34,935 nt of DNA from assembly GCF_002836415.1 (NCBI RefSeq), contig NZ_PJBP01000109.1, forward strand, positions 1 through 34,935, in the 5' to 3' direction. Position numbers and translations under genes: made by a program. The notes beneath the pieces were generated by a model, which was given only the letters and a program-made list of their open reading frames with translations, was not told the DNA's origin and made no database searches. Origin of the DNA: Psychromonas sp. MB-3u-54 (lineage in GTDB: Bacteria; Pseudomonadota; Gammaproteobacteria; Enterobacterales; Psychromonadaceae). Shown here piece after piece: positions 1-7,645 of the stretch. Position 1 is the first letter of the stretch. The number at the start of each line of letters is the position of its first letter.

Positions 1-165
1 AGGTAAACCGTTCTCTACAAGTAAACCTTGAATGAAATCAGTACCTCCATAAATTTTATGTATTCCATGCAATAAGAACATTAAACTAAAGCTAACTCTA
101 AGAATTAATTTCCCCAGATTCGGGGAATTTAAGCTTGATTCAAGTCGATCAATTAATACATTCAA
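1..165 (-). CDS. DoxX family membrane protein, 5' part only
   Basis: The minus strand is open from a TTG at 165 to the window edge (55 codons), so the rest of the gene lies outside. The reading includes SPNLGKLILRVSFSLMFLLH followed by GIHKIYGG and then the TDFIQGLL..NGLP pattern. This is the usual N-terminus of DoxX-family integral membrane proteins: a first membrane helix, HG.HK, and GLP. An in-frame TAA lies just upstream of the TTG, so the start must be the TTG or an even rarer codon. An AAGG sits about eight bases before it. DoxX proteins are four-helix inner-membrane proteins tied to redox or thiol stress in some species; the specific role here cannot be read from the fragment. The family call is by recognised pattern; the start is inferred. 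Confidence 0.7.
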   Translation of the reverse strand, partial: MNVLIDRLESSLNSPNLGKLILRVSFSLMFLLHGIHKIYGGTDFIQGLLVENGLP

Positions 166-844
166 AATTTAAACCTTATCTAATAAATAAATAAAAACTT
201 TATCACCTTGTCGTTATCTAAAACATACAAGTTTATTGAGTGTTTTAGTCAAAAATACTGAATTAAATCATTGTTCTAGATCAATAAATGCATAATATAA
301 CAATACTTTTCACGACTGTATAAGCATCGAATTTACTGGCGGAATTGATGATAAAAGAGGCAAAAACATTAACGGATTTTGGGCTGCTTAATCCAATCTA
401 AATCAGTTTTTCAGTGCGGATACTTATAGTGCCGTGTTCTTAATTAGGTACGTATAGATTCAATAAAAGGGGGGTTAGCGGTACATCATCGTTACATTGC
501 TCGTTACGTAGCCACCCATCATTATTGCTCGTTACATAGCCACCCATCGTTATTGCTTTCATTAAAAGCTGTATATACGACCGCATCTTAATGTTTATGA
601 AAAATTATATTTTAAAATACGTGGAGTCGATATACGGAAAGGGGGCACATTACGTCTTAGAAAAATTTACTCTGTTTGTCTGTAAAATTACGCAATTTCA
701 ACTTAATGATGGCAAAAGACAAGACGCACCCCCATTGCTAAATTAATTTAGCTGGTTCGATATTGAATAGAGCAAGTTAGATGCTGCCGACGGTGCCACT
801 AATAGACTCGTAATTATAAACAAAGCTGTGTTTGATGCTATCAA
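166..844. other. intergenic region with tandem REP-like repeats
   Basis: I see no convincing gene in this stretch. It is AT-rich at the left, and the only clear structure is the tandem REP-like repeat described separately at 502-557. No strong codon structure or RNA gene was recognised on either strand. Confidence 0.5.
502..557. repeat. tandem 28-bp REP-like repeat (2 copies)
   Basis: Two adjacent 28-base units share the form CGTTACRTAGCCACCCATCR followed by TTATTGCT, and a shorter partial unit (CGTTACATTGCT) lies just before. The same motif recurs singly at 1286-1313, 11244-11268 and, degenerate, 15121-15143. It therefore belongs to a dispersed family, probably the ends or REPs of a RAYT transposase (see 14835-15113 and 22262-22466). 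Confidence 0.7.
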
Positions 845-1072
845 TCAGAAATTTCTATACAGCTCCTCCCACAATTTAGCTTCACCACGTAGGTCTAACC
901 CTTTGCGGCGAGGAGGTTTCTCCTCAAAACGAACCATTTCTCGACGATCGACCTTCTTCCTACGTTGCTCCATACGGCGTTCGAGTCCGCTATATTGTGA
1001 TTGATCACCTTCAGAATGTTGATTTTCAGTGATCATTTCCTCTTCGTCATCTGACATTAATTCAAGATGCAT
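845..1072 (-). CDS. small charged conserved-hypothetical protein
   Basis: This 75-residue protein is very rich in charged residues. It has an acidic first third (MSDDEEEM) and then an arginine/glutamate-rich part with ERRMEQRRKKVDRREMVRFE and RRKGLDLRGE. There is no signal peptide or membrane helix. A strong ribosome site, AGGAGGT, sits about five bases upstream of the ATG, which argues that it is a real gene. Upstream on the minus strand a CTGAC and a TATAAA could be promoter boxes. The DRR..RFE..RR.G pattern occurs in small uncharacterised proteins of marine gammaproteobacteria as I recall them; no function can be assigned. It stands alone, between REP-like repeats. Confidence 0.7.
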   Translation of the reverse strand: MHLELMSDDEEEMITENQHSEGDQSQYSGLERRMEQRRKKVDRREMVRFEEKPPRRKGLDLRGEAKLWEELYRNF

Positions 1073-1256
1073 AACCGACCTCCTCTGTATGTTTTATACA
1101 CTAGTACGATTTTAGTCAGCGTCTACATTTTAGGCAAGAAAGTAACAATTAAATAGCAATTTGTAGTTTGTTATCGATAAATTGAATTGACCAGTATCAT
1201 GTTTAACTGATCTGTTGTACTTCGGGGGCCTCAGTTTTCTAACTTGTAAAGGGGCA

Positions 1257-1364
1257 CAAAGCCAGTTAGAAGCGAAGCTAATCATCGTTACATAGCCACC
1301 CATCAATATTGCTAAAGTTGATAGCGCATCGGTTATTAGTAAGCTTTCGCTTCTGGCTTTTGGT
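1257..1364. repeat. REP-like element inside an imperfect inverted repeat
   Basis: The left arm near 1257-1282 (AAAGCCAG..GAAGCGAAGCTAAT) is nearly the reverse complement of 1335-1364 (ATTAGTAAGCTTTCGCTTCT then GGCTTTT). Between the arms lies the motif CGTTACATAGCCACCCATC (1286-1304) that is repeated elsewhere in the window. This looks like a REP/BIME-type element of about 110 bases. Confidence 0.55.
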
Positions 1365-1452
1365 TTAACTTTATTGGTGGCGTTTCGCCCTTGATGGCGT
1401 GTTGGTTAAAAAATGGGTTGCGTGGTTGTTGTACCCACAAGTTTGTTGTTAG

Positions 1453-1529
1453 CCTCAAGTTGTTTAAGTGCTTGAGGATTTTTATGGGTCTTTAAAATCA
1501 ATCGGTTATATTGGTAACTTTTGGGTGTC
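1453..1529. repeat. hairpin plus dispersed repeat, copy a
   Basis: A hairpin (CCTCAAG, 11-base loop, CTTGAGG, 1453-1477) is followed by ATTTTTATGGG and then TTTAAAATCAATCGGTTATA, TTGGTAAC. The second half recurs near 30553-30600, 31937-31985 and 33846-33902. The hairpin plus T-run would work as a terminator, but no gene on the plus strand ends nearby. Confidence 0.5.
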
Positions 1530-1721
1530 TAGCCTTTCTACTTCAGCCTTTCACCTCCAGTATTTCTAGTAATCCTCTCGCTACTTGTATATCAATAAGT
1601 TTGTCGTTCAGTTGCGATAATGATGATCACTTTAAACAGAAAGCATGACAAATTCGGAGAATTATTGGTATGTGGGCTTAATTGGGCACTGACGGGAAAT
1701 TACTATTCTAAATGCCTTTAA

Positions 1722-1750
1722 TTGACAAAAGATTGACCTTCACATACTTT
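1722..1750 (+). promoter_or_regulatory. candidate sigma-70 promoter for the adhesin gene
   Basis: TTGACA at 1722-1727 is followed after 17 bases by TACTTT at 1745-1750, about 70 bases before the preferred start codon at 1820. The -35 is perfect and the spacing ideal; the -10 is only moderate. It could drive both large genes, since the gap between them is 87 bases. Confidence 0.4.
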
Positions 1751-1819
1751 GATAAGTAGAGCTATTTTCTTTTTTGTTGTTAACAAAGTTAGATGGAATT
1801 TAATTTTGAGGAAACATGG

Positions 1820-4800
1820 ATGTTATTGTACAAAAGAATAAAGTCACGAATTAAGATTATATTAGCTTTATTATTAGTTACATGGGGTCTAGGGATTCAA
1901 ACTGTTTCTCATAATAATGAGTTAAAAAAAGATTATGATGATGACTACGCAGACTCAAAAAATAATAAAAAACAGGCGGATTACCTTAAAGGTAATTACC
2001 ATGATGACTATTATTCTAAAAAAAACAAAGAGCATAGCAAACTCGATTATAATCAGCGTCACTACGATTCCGTTGACTCAGAAAAAGAAAACCGCAAGCT
2101 CGATTATAAACAGCATCACTACGATTCTGCTGACTTAGAAAAAGAAAAAGAAAAAGAAAATAGTAAATACGATGATATACAGCGTCCCTACGATTCCGCT
2201 GACTCAGAAAAAGAAAACAGCAAACTAGATTCTAAACCAAGTCACGACGATTCCGCTGACTCAGAAAAAGAAAACAGTAAACACGATCATAATGACTCCG
2301 AACAGTTTAATTCTCAAAATCAAAATCCAGAAATTATCTCCAGTGCAATACAAATGGGACGACAAGGAGAGCAATATCGATATCAAGTTGTCGCGACAGA
2401 TGCTGATTCGACGGAGCTTACCTACTCGTTAGAACAAGCCCCAAATGGAATGACACTTAATGAAAAAACAGGGGAAATAAGTTGGATTATCAACAATGAT
2501 TATTACAATCAAAGTACTGAACCCCTAAAGTTTTGTGAGCAGACGACAGATGATGAAATTCAAAAAATTACCTTCAGTGATTTTTCTGATTTATCAGTAA
2601 TAACCCTCAATGGTGATACCGCCAACTTAAATCCAGTGGATAAAAATATTCTTCGGCTTACTGATGATCTGTGGCAGAGAGGAAGTGCATTTATTACAGA
2701 GCCTATTCTATTGAGTGAATCTTCTCCTCTTAAAGCTTCTTTTAGTACTGCGTTCAGCTTCCAAATTAGTGATTCTCATGGGCTTAGTGATTCCGACGGG
2801 CAAGGTGGCGATGGTTTTGTTTTTGTTATCCAGACTCAAGATGACGAAATAGACGCTTTTAAAAATGCTATCGGTTATGAAGGTATTAAAAAAAGTATCG
2901 GTATTGCATTTGATACATGGGCGAATAAAAGTAATTCAAAAAAAAATAACGGTAACCATCTAGGATTACATATTAACGGATCGAGTATTGCAACAAAACA
3001 AGTAAATTTACCTAACCGTCTAAATGATGGCAATATTTGGTTTGTTTGGATCGATTATTCTGGCATTTCAGAGCTATTAGAGGTGCGCCTAGCTTATGAA
3101 AATATCCGTCCAGCGCAGGCAACATTAAGCTATTCTCTCAATCTATCAAGCATATTGCAGACAGATAATGCTTATGTAGGTTTCACTTCCGCTACTGATG
3201 CTTCATCAAATATTCATGATATTATCAATTGGCAGTTTATCAACACATATTCCCCTCTTGGTGACGTACCGGATCTGGTCGCACATAATTTACAGCTGCA
3301 TAAGATAAACGATCAGTATCAATTTCAGGCACAGTTAACCAACCGCAGTAAACCCTTGCTTGATACGGTATTGCAATCTGGATTTTTCTCAGAAAATCCC
3401 TCTCAAAATGGACAGTTACTGGGTGAAGAGGTGATTAATAACCTCGCTACGAATGAAACAATTGAGGTTAACTGGCCTGTTTCTGATATTCGTTTGCTCA
3501 CCGATGATATTTATCTTTGGGCAGATAACCGTGAGAAAGTATTTGAATGTAATGAGCAAAATAATATTACAAAGAGTGCATTTGTTTGGGTCAAAGTAGC
3601 AGATGATAAAGGAGCTGAAGATCAGCAACTGTTTGTTATCTCGTTAAAAAATGAAAATAATCCACCTCGTATCACCAGCGCGTCAGTAAACAATGCCGCG
3701 TTAGGCTTACCATATACTTATCAAGTAGCCGCAATTGATGCAGATTTAGGAGATATACTTACCTACCGTTTACTCGACGCACCAAATACGATGGCGATTA
3801 ATGCCAAGACTGGTGAGATCCGTTGGACAACTTTTATTGCGGGCGAATTTTCCATCACTGTTGAAGTGACCGACCTCGCCGGGGCAATAGATTCCCAGAC
3901 TTATCCAATCGTAGTGCACCTGTTAAACAATTTTCCACCTAAAATAATTTCTCAACCTATTGTGCAAGCAACAGAAGAGCGGGCTTATCTCTACCACGCT
4001 ATTGCGCAAGATTTAAATCCCAATGACCAGTTAACTTATTCACTGGAATTTGGTCCCGCAGGTATGGGAATTAATCCTAAATCGGGCACTATTAGCTGGA
4101 TCCCGACTGATGATTACATTAGCGGTATGACTCAAATTAATAATCAGTGTTACCTAAAATCAGAAGAAAATACGGCCCCCTCTGTTGGTGATGCTGAAGT
4201 GCTTGTTGTTATTGATATTTCAGGTTCAATGGGTGGAGAAACGCGTTGGGTTGGTGGAATGGCTATCGCGTTGGAAGAAAAACTACAAGCTGCTGGGGTT
4301 GGCGCTGATAGTACGAATAAATATGGCCTGGTTAACTACTCAAGCTATGGACCAAGAAATACGCTGGTTAATGGAAATAAATTTGGAAACGCTCAAGATC
4401 TTGATGCAGCATCTGCCTCTTTAGGTCTAGGCGGTGGTAGTGAAGATGGTTGGCAAGCAATTCACTTTACGCTTAATGATTATCCCAAAGCTGAAAAAGC
4501 CGCGAGAAATATTATATTGATAACCGATGAAGATAGAGATAATCGTGACAATAACATCACATATGCTTCCATTTTACAGGCGTTAGATGGACAGGGAGTG
4601 TTACTTAATGCTGTCGTTAATGCACGTTTTAAATGTGAAGATGGTACATCTGCATTAGGCATAAATAGCGATCATATTGGTTATGTTGCAGACGGGAAAG
4701 GGGGGTATACGCTTTGCGATAATGCTTCAGCCTATTCCGGATCTGGTAATACTATTGCACATTATGTACAAATGGCGATGGAAAATGGTGGAGCAGCTTG

Positions 4801-7558
4801 GGATCTAAACTATTTACGCCGTGGTGGTTATTACGCAGAGTCGTTTTCTAAAGTTTTTATCGATATTAAAGTAAAAGAGATTATTGAACAACTGCCTCCT
4901 GCCATCGCACCCGATCTTATGGTCAGCAAACTTGGCTTAGTTAAAATTGATGATGGTTATCATGTCCGGTTAACACTGCTGAATCGTGGTCTAGTTGATG
5001 TTGGAACAGAAAGTAATATTATTGTGTACAGTGGTGATCCTGCCTTTAATGGTACCGAAATTGCGCGTTTTATGGTGCCCGCTATGCCCACCGGGCAGCA
5101 GAAGTTACTGGATGCTGTAGTCAATGAATCTCTGCTTAATCAAGATCTCTATGCACAGATAGAAGTGGTCGATGGGATAAGTGATTGTGAAACGGCTAAT
5201 AATACAACACGTTCAGCATTAGTTAAATTAAAGGTTACAGATACAACCGCATTGTTTGATACACAGTTATACGCACTTGCGATCGAAGATATTAATATTG
5301 CCCCGCAAATCACCAGTCAGGCGAATACGCTTGCCAGAGTAAATGAAAGCTATCAATATCAAGTTACTGCAAAAGATAAGGATATTGGCGATGGCCTCAC
5401 GTTTAGCCTAATAACAGATGAATCACAAGGTTATCTTATTCCTGAAGGTTTAGTGATTGATGATTTTACTGGATTAATATCTTGGACAGCAACGATTGAG
5501 CAGCTGGCACAGAGTTACTTAATTGCAAGTAAAGTCACCGACCTGCGTGGTGGCCAAGATATCCAAGTATTTGAACTTGAAGTTTCTGCACAAGCGGTGC
5601 GTCTATTTAGTCTGGGTGATCAATCTAACTACTCTGGCGATCCGGTTGAAGTACAGCTGATTATTAATCATGCACCAGCAGCTCAGTTGTCATATCAAGC
5701 AATGGGGCTACCGAGAGGTTTAAGTCTCAATAATGATGGTTTGATCTCAGGCGTGCCCTCTATTGAGGGCGAGTACCAAGTCAATATCACTGTCACCGAT
5801 AGCAGTCACAACAGTCACTCTCAGGTTGATTTCGTATGGCGCATTACAACTGAGCAAAATATTGCACCGGAGATAACGTCCACCCCAGATCACCAGGCAT
5901 TGTTAAATAACCTCTGGCGCTATCAGGTCACCGCTAAGGATCAAAATCAAGACAGATTAACATTTGCACTACTAAGAGGTCCGCAAGGCATGAGTCATCA
6001 AGATAATGGCTTAATTGAGTGGATACCTAGCATCAACCAGATGGGACAACATAGGGTTGAAATCACGGTAAGTGATGGTGTATTGACACAGATTCAACAC
6101 TTTGTCATTGGAGTTCCACAGGGTGATTTAGATAATTACCCGCCTGTCATTAACAGTCAACCAAGCTCAAGCGTAGTGACCGATCAACAATACCGTTACC
6201 AAATTCAAGTAACCGATCCCGAAGGCGATGCTCTGACCATTACTCTGGACAAAGCGCCTGCAGGTATGCTGATTGATAGCCAAAACATATTAACCTGGGA
6301 ACCCACACAGAAACAACTGGGCAGTCATCCGGTCGAAATAACTGTCAAGGATGGTACATATACCGTTAAGCAAAGTTTTACGGTTGCGGTGTTACTGGCT
6401 GCCAAAGAAAATAATAATCCGCTCGTCACTAGTCAGCCAACCGGGCTTGCAATTGTTAATAAAGCTTATCGCTATCAAGTTGTTGTCAGCGATGCTGATG
6501 GCGATAATCTGTATATCTCTATTGCACAGGGGCCTGCCGGGATGTCGCTCGATGAGTCTGCATTGAGTTGGATTCCAACATCTGCTGATATTGGAGAACA
6601 CAGCGTTGTTATTCAAATAACCGATGGCAAGGTGTTGTTAAATCAGAGTTACACCCTAAAAGTAGCGGAAGTGAATAGCGCTAACCATGCACCCATTTTT
6701 ACTTCATTACCAAGCAGTGAACAGAGTACGTTAGCCATCGGTCGTGAACTGAGTTTTGATATTAATGCCAGTGATCCTGATGGTGATCAACTGAGCTTTA
6801 GCATTGCAGTGACAGGCGATAATCTAGCCAGCTTAGATATTGATCTGCAAACGGGGTTACTAACAGCCTTTCCCTTTGCCGATGACCAAATAGCGACCTA
6901 CCCCTACCAAATCACTGTTGATGATGGCAACGGGGGATCATCTTTCTTTAACGCTCAATTAACGGTATTAGCGAAGGGCAGCAACAACCATGCACCGCAG
7001 TTTATTAGCCAACCTGTCACTATTGTGCAAGTGGGTAATATATATCAGTATCAACTGCAAGCGAGCGACAGTGATGGTGATGCCATCACCTATAGTTTGC
7101 GTCCAAGCCCGCTGCATATTGATAATAATGGTCTGCTTAATTGGCAACCTTTAAGTGACGATATCGGCAGTCACGAAATAGAGCTCAGTGCGACAGATAT
7201 CTATGGCGGGTCAGTATTGCAGACATTCATTATCTATGTGCTGGGAGCTGGAGATAATGCGCCGGTGATCACCTCGACTGCAATAACAGAGCTGCGTTTG
7301 GAACAAGGTGAATACCATTATCAAGTTCAAGCCGATGATGTCGATGGTCAAGCGGTCACCTTCCAATTACTGCAATCACCACAAGGGATGGATCTTGATA
7401 GCATTAGCGGTGAGGTAAGTTGGCTAGCGGATGAAACGCAACTAGGCAGCCATACGATTGAAGTGCGTGCAGCTGACATTGATGGTCATTCATCTGAGCA
7501 ACGCTTTAAGCTACAAGTGAGCAATAGCGGCCCTTGGAATCGTAGAATGTGCCGCTAA
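1820..7558 (+). CDS. giant secreted adhesin-like protein: Ig repeats, legume-lectin, VWA and CARDB domains
   Basis: The ATG at 1820 is preferred because GAGGAAA precedes it by about eight bases; an in-frame ATG at 1793 has no ribosome site. The 1912-residue product starts with a KRIKSRIK n-region and one hydrophobic helix (signal peptide or anchor). A ~130-residue charged stretch follows, with five ~20-residue repeats of the HYDSADSEKENSKLDYKQ kind (2035-2290). Then, in order: an Ig/cadherin-like (He_PIG type) repeat, a legume-type lectin domain (~246-473; GSAFI, FSTAFSF, GDGFVFVIQ, FDTWAN, VGFTSAT), a CARDB-like domain (~482-590), two more repeats, a VWA domain (~792-1020; MIDAS DISGS, later ITDED), a second CARDB-like domain (~1028-1137), and eight further repeats with DxDGD and GxxSWxP signatures. 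No C-terminal anchor or sorting motif was seen. The likely role is surface adhesion by sugar and metal-dependent binding. Its tandem position before the tip-bearing protein suggests they act together; that is inference. Confidence 0.85.
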   Translation: MLLYKRIKSRIKIILALLLVTWGLGIQTVSHNNELKKDYDDDYADSKNNKKQADYLKGNYHDDYYSKKNKEHSKLDYNQRHYDSVDSEKENRKLDYKQHHYDSADLEKEKEKENSKYDDIQRPYDSADSEKENSKLDSKPSHDDSADSEKENSKHDHNDSEQFNSQNQNPEIISSAIQMGRQGEQYRYQVVATDADSTELTYSLEQAPNGMTLNEKTGEISWIINNDYYNQSTEPLKFCEQTTDDEIQKITFSDFSDLSVITLNGDTANLNPVDKNILRLTDDLWQRGSAFITEPILLSESSPLKASFSTAFSFQISDSHGLSDSDGQGGDGFVFVIQTQDDEIDAFKNAIGYEGIKKSIGIAFDTWANKSNSKKNNGNHLGLHINGSSIATKQVNLPNRLNDGNIWFVWIDYSGISELLEVRLAYENIRPAQATLSYSLNLSSILQTDNAYVGFTSATDASSNIHDIINWQFINTYSPLGDVPDLVAHNLQLHKINDQYQFQAQLTNRSKPLLDTVLQSGFFSENPSQNGQLLGEEVINNLATNETIEVNWPVSDIRLLTDDIYLWADNREKVFECNEQNNITKSAFVWVKVADDKGAEDQQLFVISLKNENNPPRITSASVNNAALGLPYTYQVAAIDADLGDILTYRLLDAPNTMAINAKTGEIRWTTFIAGEFSITVEVTDLAGAIDSQTYPIVVHLLNNFPPKIISQPIVQATEERAYLYHAIAQDLNPNDQLTYSLEFGPAGMGINPKSGTISWIPTDDYISGMTQINNQCYLKSEENTAPSVGDAEVLVVIDISGSMGGETRWVGGMAIALEEKLQAAGVGADSTNKYGLVNYSSYGPRNTLVNGNKFGNAQDLDAASASLGLGGGSEDGWQAIHFTLNDYPKAEKAARNIILITDEDRDNRDNNITYASILQALDGQGVLLNAVVNARFKCEDGTSALGINSDHIGYVADGKGGYTLCDNASAYSGSGNTIAHYVQMAMENGGAAWDLNYLRRGGYYAESFSKVFIDIKVKEIIEQLPPAIAPDLMVSKLGLVKIDDGYHVRLTLLNRGLVDVGTESNIIVYSGDPAFNGTEIARFMVPAMPTGQQKLLDAVVNESLLNQDLYAQIEVVDGISDCETANNTTRSALVKLKVTDTTALFDTQLYALAIEDINIAPQITSQANTLARVNESYQYQVTAKDKDIGDGLTFSLITDESQGYLIPEGLVIDDFTGLISWTATIEQLAQSYLIASKVTDLRGGQDIQVFELEVSAQAVRLFSLGDQSNYSGDPVEVQLIINHAPAAQLSYQAMGLPRGLSLNNDGLISGVPSIEGEYQVNITVTDSSHNSHSQVDFVWRITTEQNIAPEITSTPDHQALLNNLWRYQVTAKDQNQDRLTFALLRGPQGMSHQDNGLIEWIPSINQMGQHRVEITVSDGVLTQIQHFVIGVPQGDLDNYPPVINSQPSSSVVTDQQYRYQIQVTDPEGDALTITLDKAPAGMLIDSQNILTWEPTQKQLGSHPVEITVKDGTYTVKQSFTVAVLLAAKENNNPLVTSQPTGLAIVNKAYRYQVVVSDADGDNLYISIAQGPAGMSLDESALSWIPTSADIGEHSVVIQITDGKVLLNQSYTLKVAEVNSANHAPIFTSLPSSEQSTLAIGRELSFDINASDPDGDQLSFSIAVTGDNLASLDIDLQTGLLTAFPFADDQIATYPYQITVDDGNGGSSFFNAQLTVLAKGSNNHAPQFISQPVTIVQVGNIYQYQLQASDSDGDAITYSLRPSPLHIDNNGLLNWQPLSDDIGSHEIELSATDIYGGSVLQTFIIYVLGAGDNAPVITSTAITELRLEQGEYHYQVQADDVDGQAVTFQLLQSPQGMDLDSISGEVSWLADETQLGSHTIEVRAADIDGHSSEQRFKLQVSNSGPWNRRMCR
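2035..2290 (+). repeat. coding tandem repeat, ~57-60 bp units
   Basis: Five degenerate units encode variations of (K/Y)DSADSEKENSKLDYKQ near the N-terminus of the adhesin. Units share GATTCCGCTGACTCAGAAAA, and one unit has an internal expansion of GAAAAA triplets. Such tracts change length by slippage and could vary the reach of the adhesin from the membrane. Confidence 0.75.
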
Positions 7559-7601
7559 AAAACAATTTATTCCTATGGTGACGTAGGAACACATATTTAG
7601 A

Positions 7602-7626
7602 CACTCTCCCTGTTAAACAGGGAGTG
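7602..7626 (+). promoter_or_regulatory. hairpin between the two large genes
   Basis: CACTCTCCCTGTT and AACAGGGAGTG pair with a single bulged T to form a strong stem, 44 bases after the adhesin stop codon and 19 bases before the next ATG. There is no T-run after it, so it is more likely an mRNA-processing or partial attenuation site than a full terminator. Confidence 0.4.
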
Positions 7627-7645
7627 CATCAGACAGGGACGGAAT

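Larger units (their letters stand above)
1073..1720. other. intergenic region with REP-like and dispersed repeats
   Basis: No gene is apparent in this stretch of about 650 bases. It carries a REP-like motif inside a long imperfect inverted repeat (1257-1364), a second opposite-oriented motif near 1410-1430 (AAAATGGGTTGCGTGGTTG, matched at 22519-22537), and a hairpin with a dispersed repeat (1453-1529). Confidence 0.5.

Noticed and set aside
487-557. Short tandem repeats that could suggest a CRISPR array
   Set aside because: The units are directly adjacent without spacers, only two or three in number, and no cas genes are present; the motif is dispersed elsewhere as a REP-like sequence.
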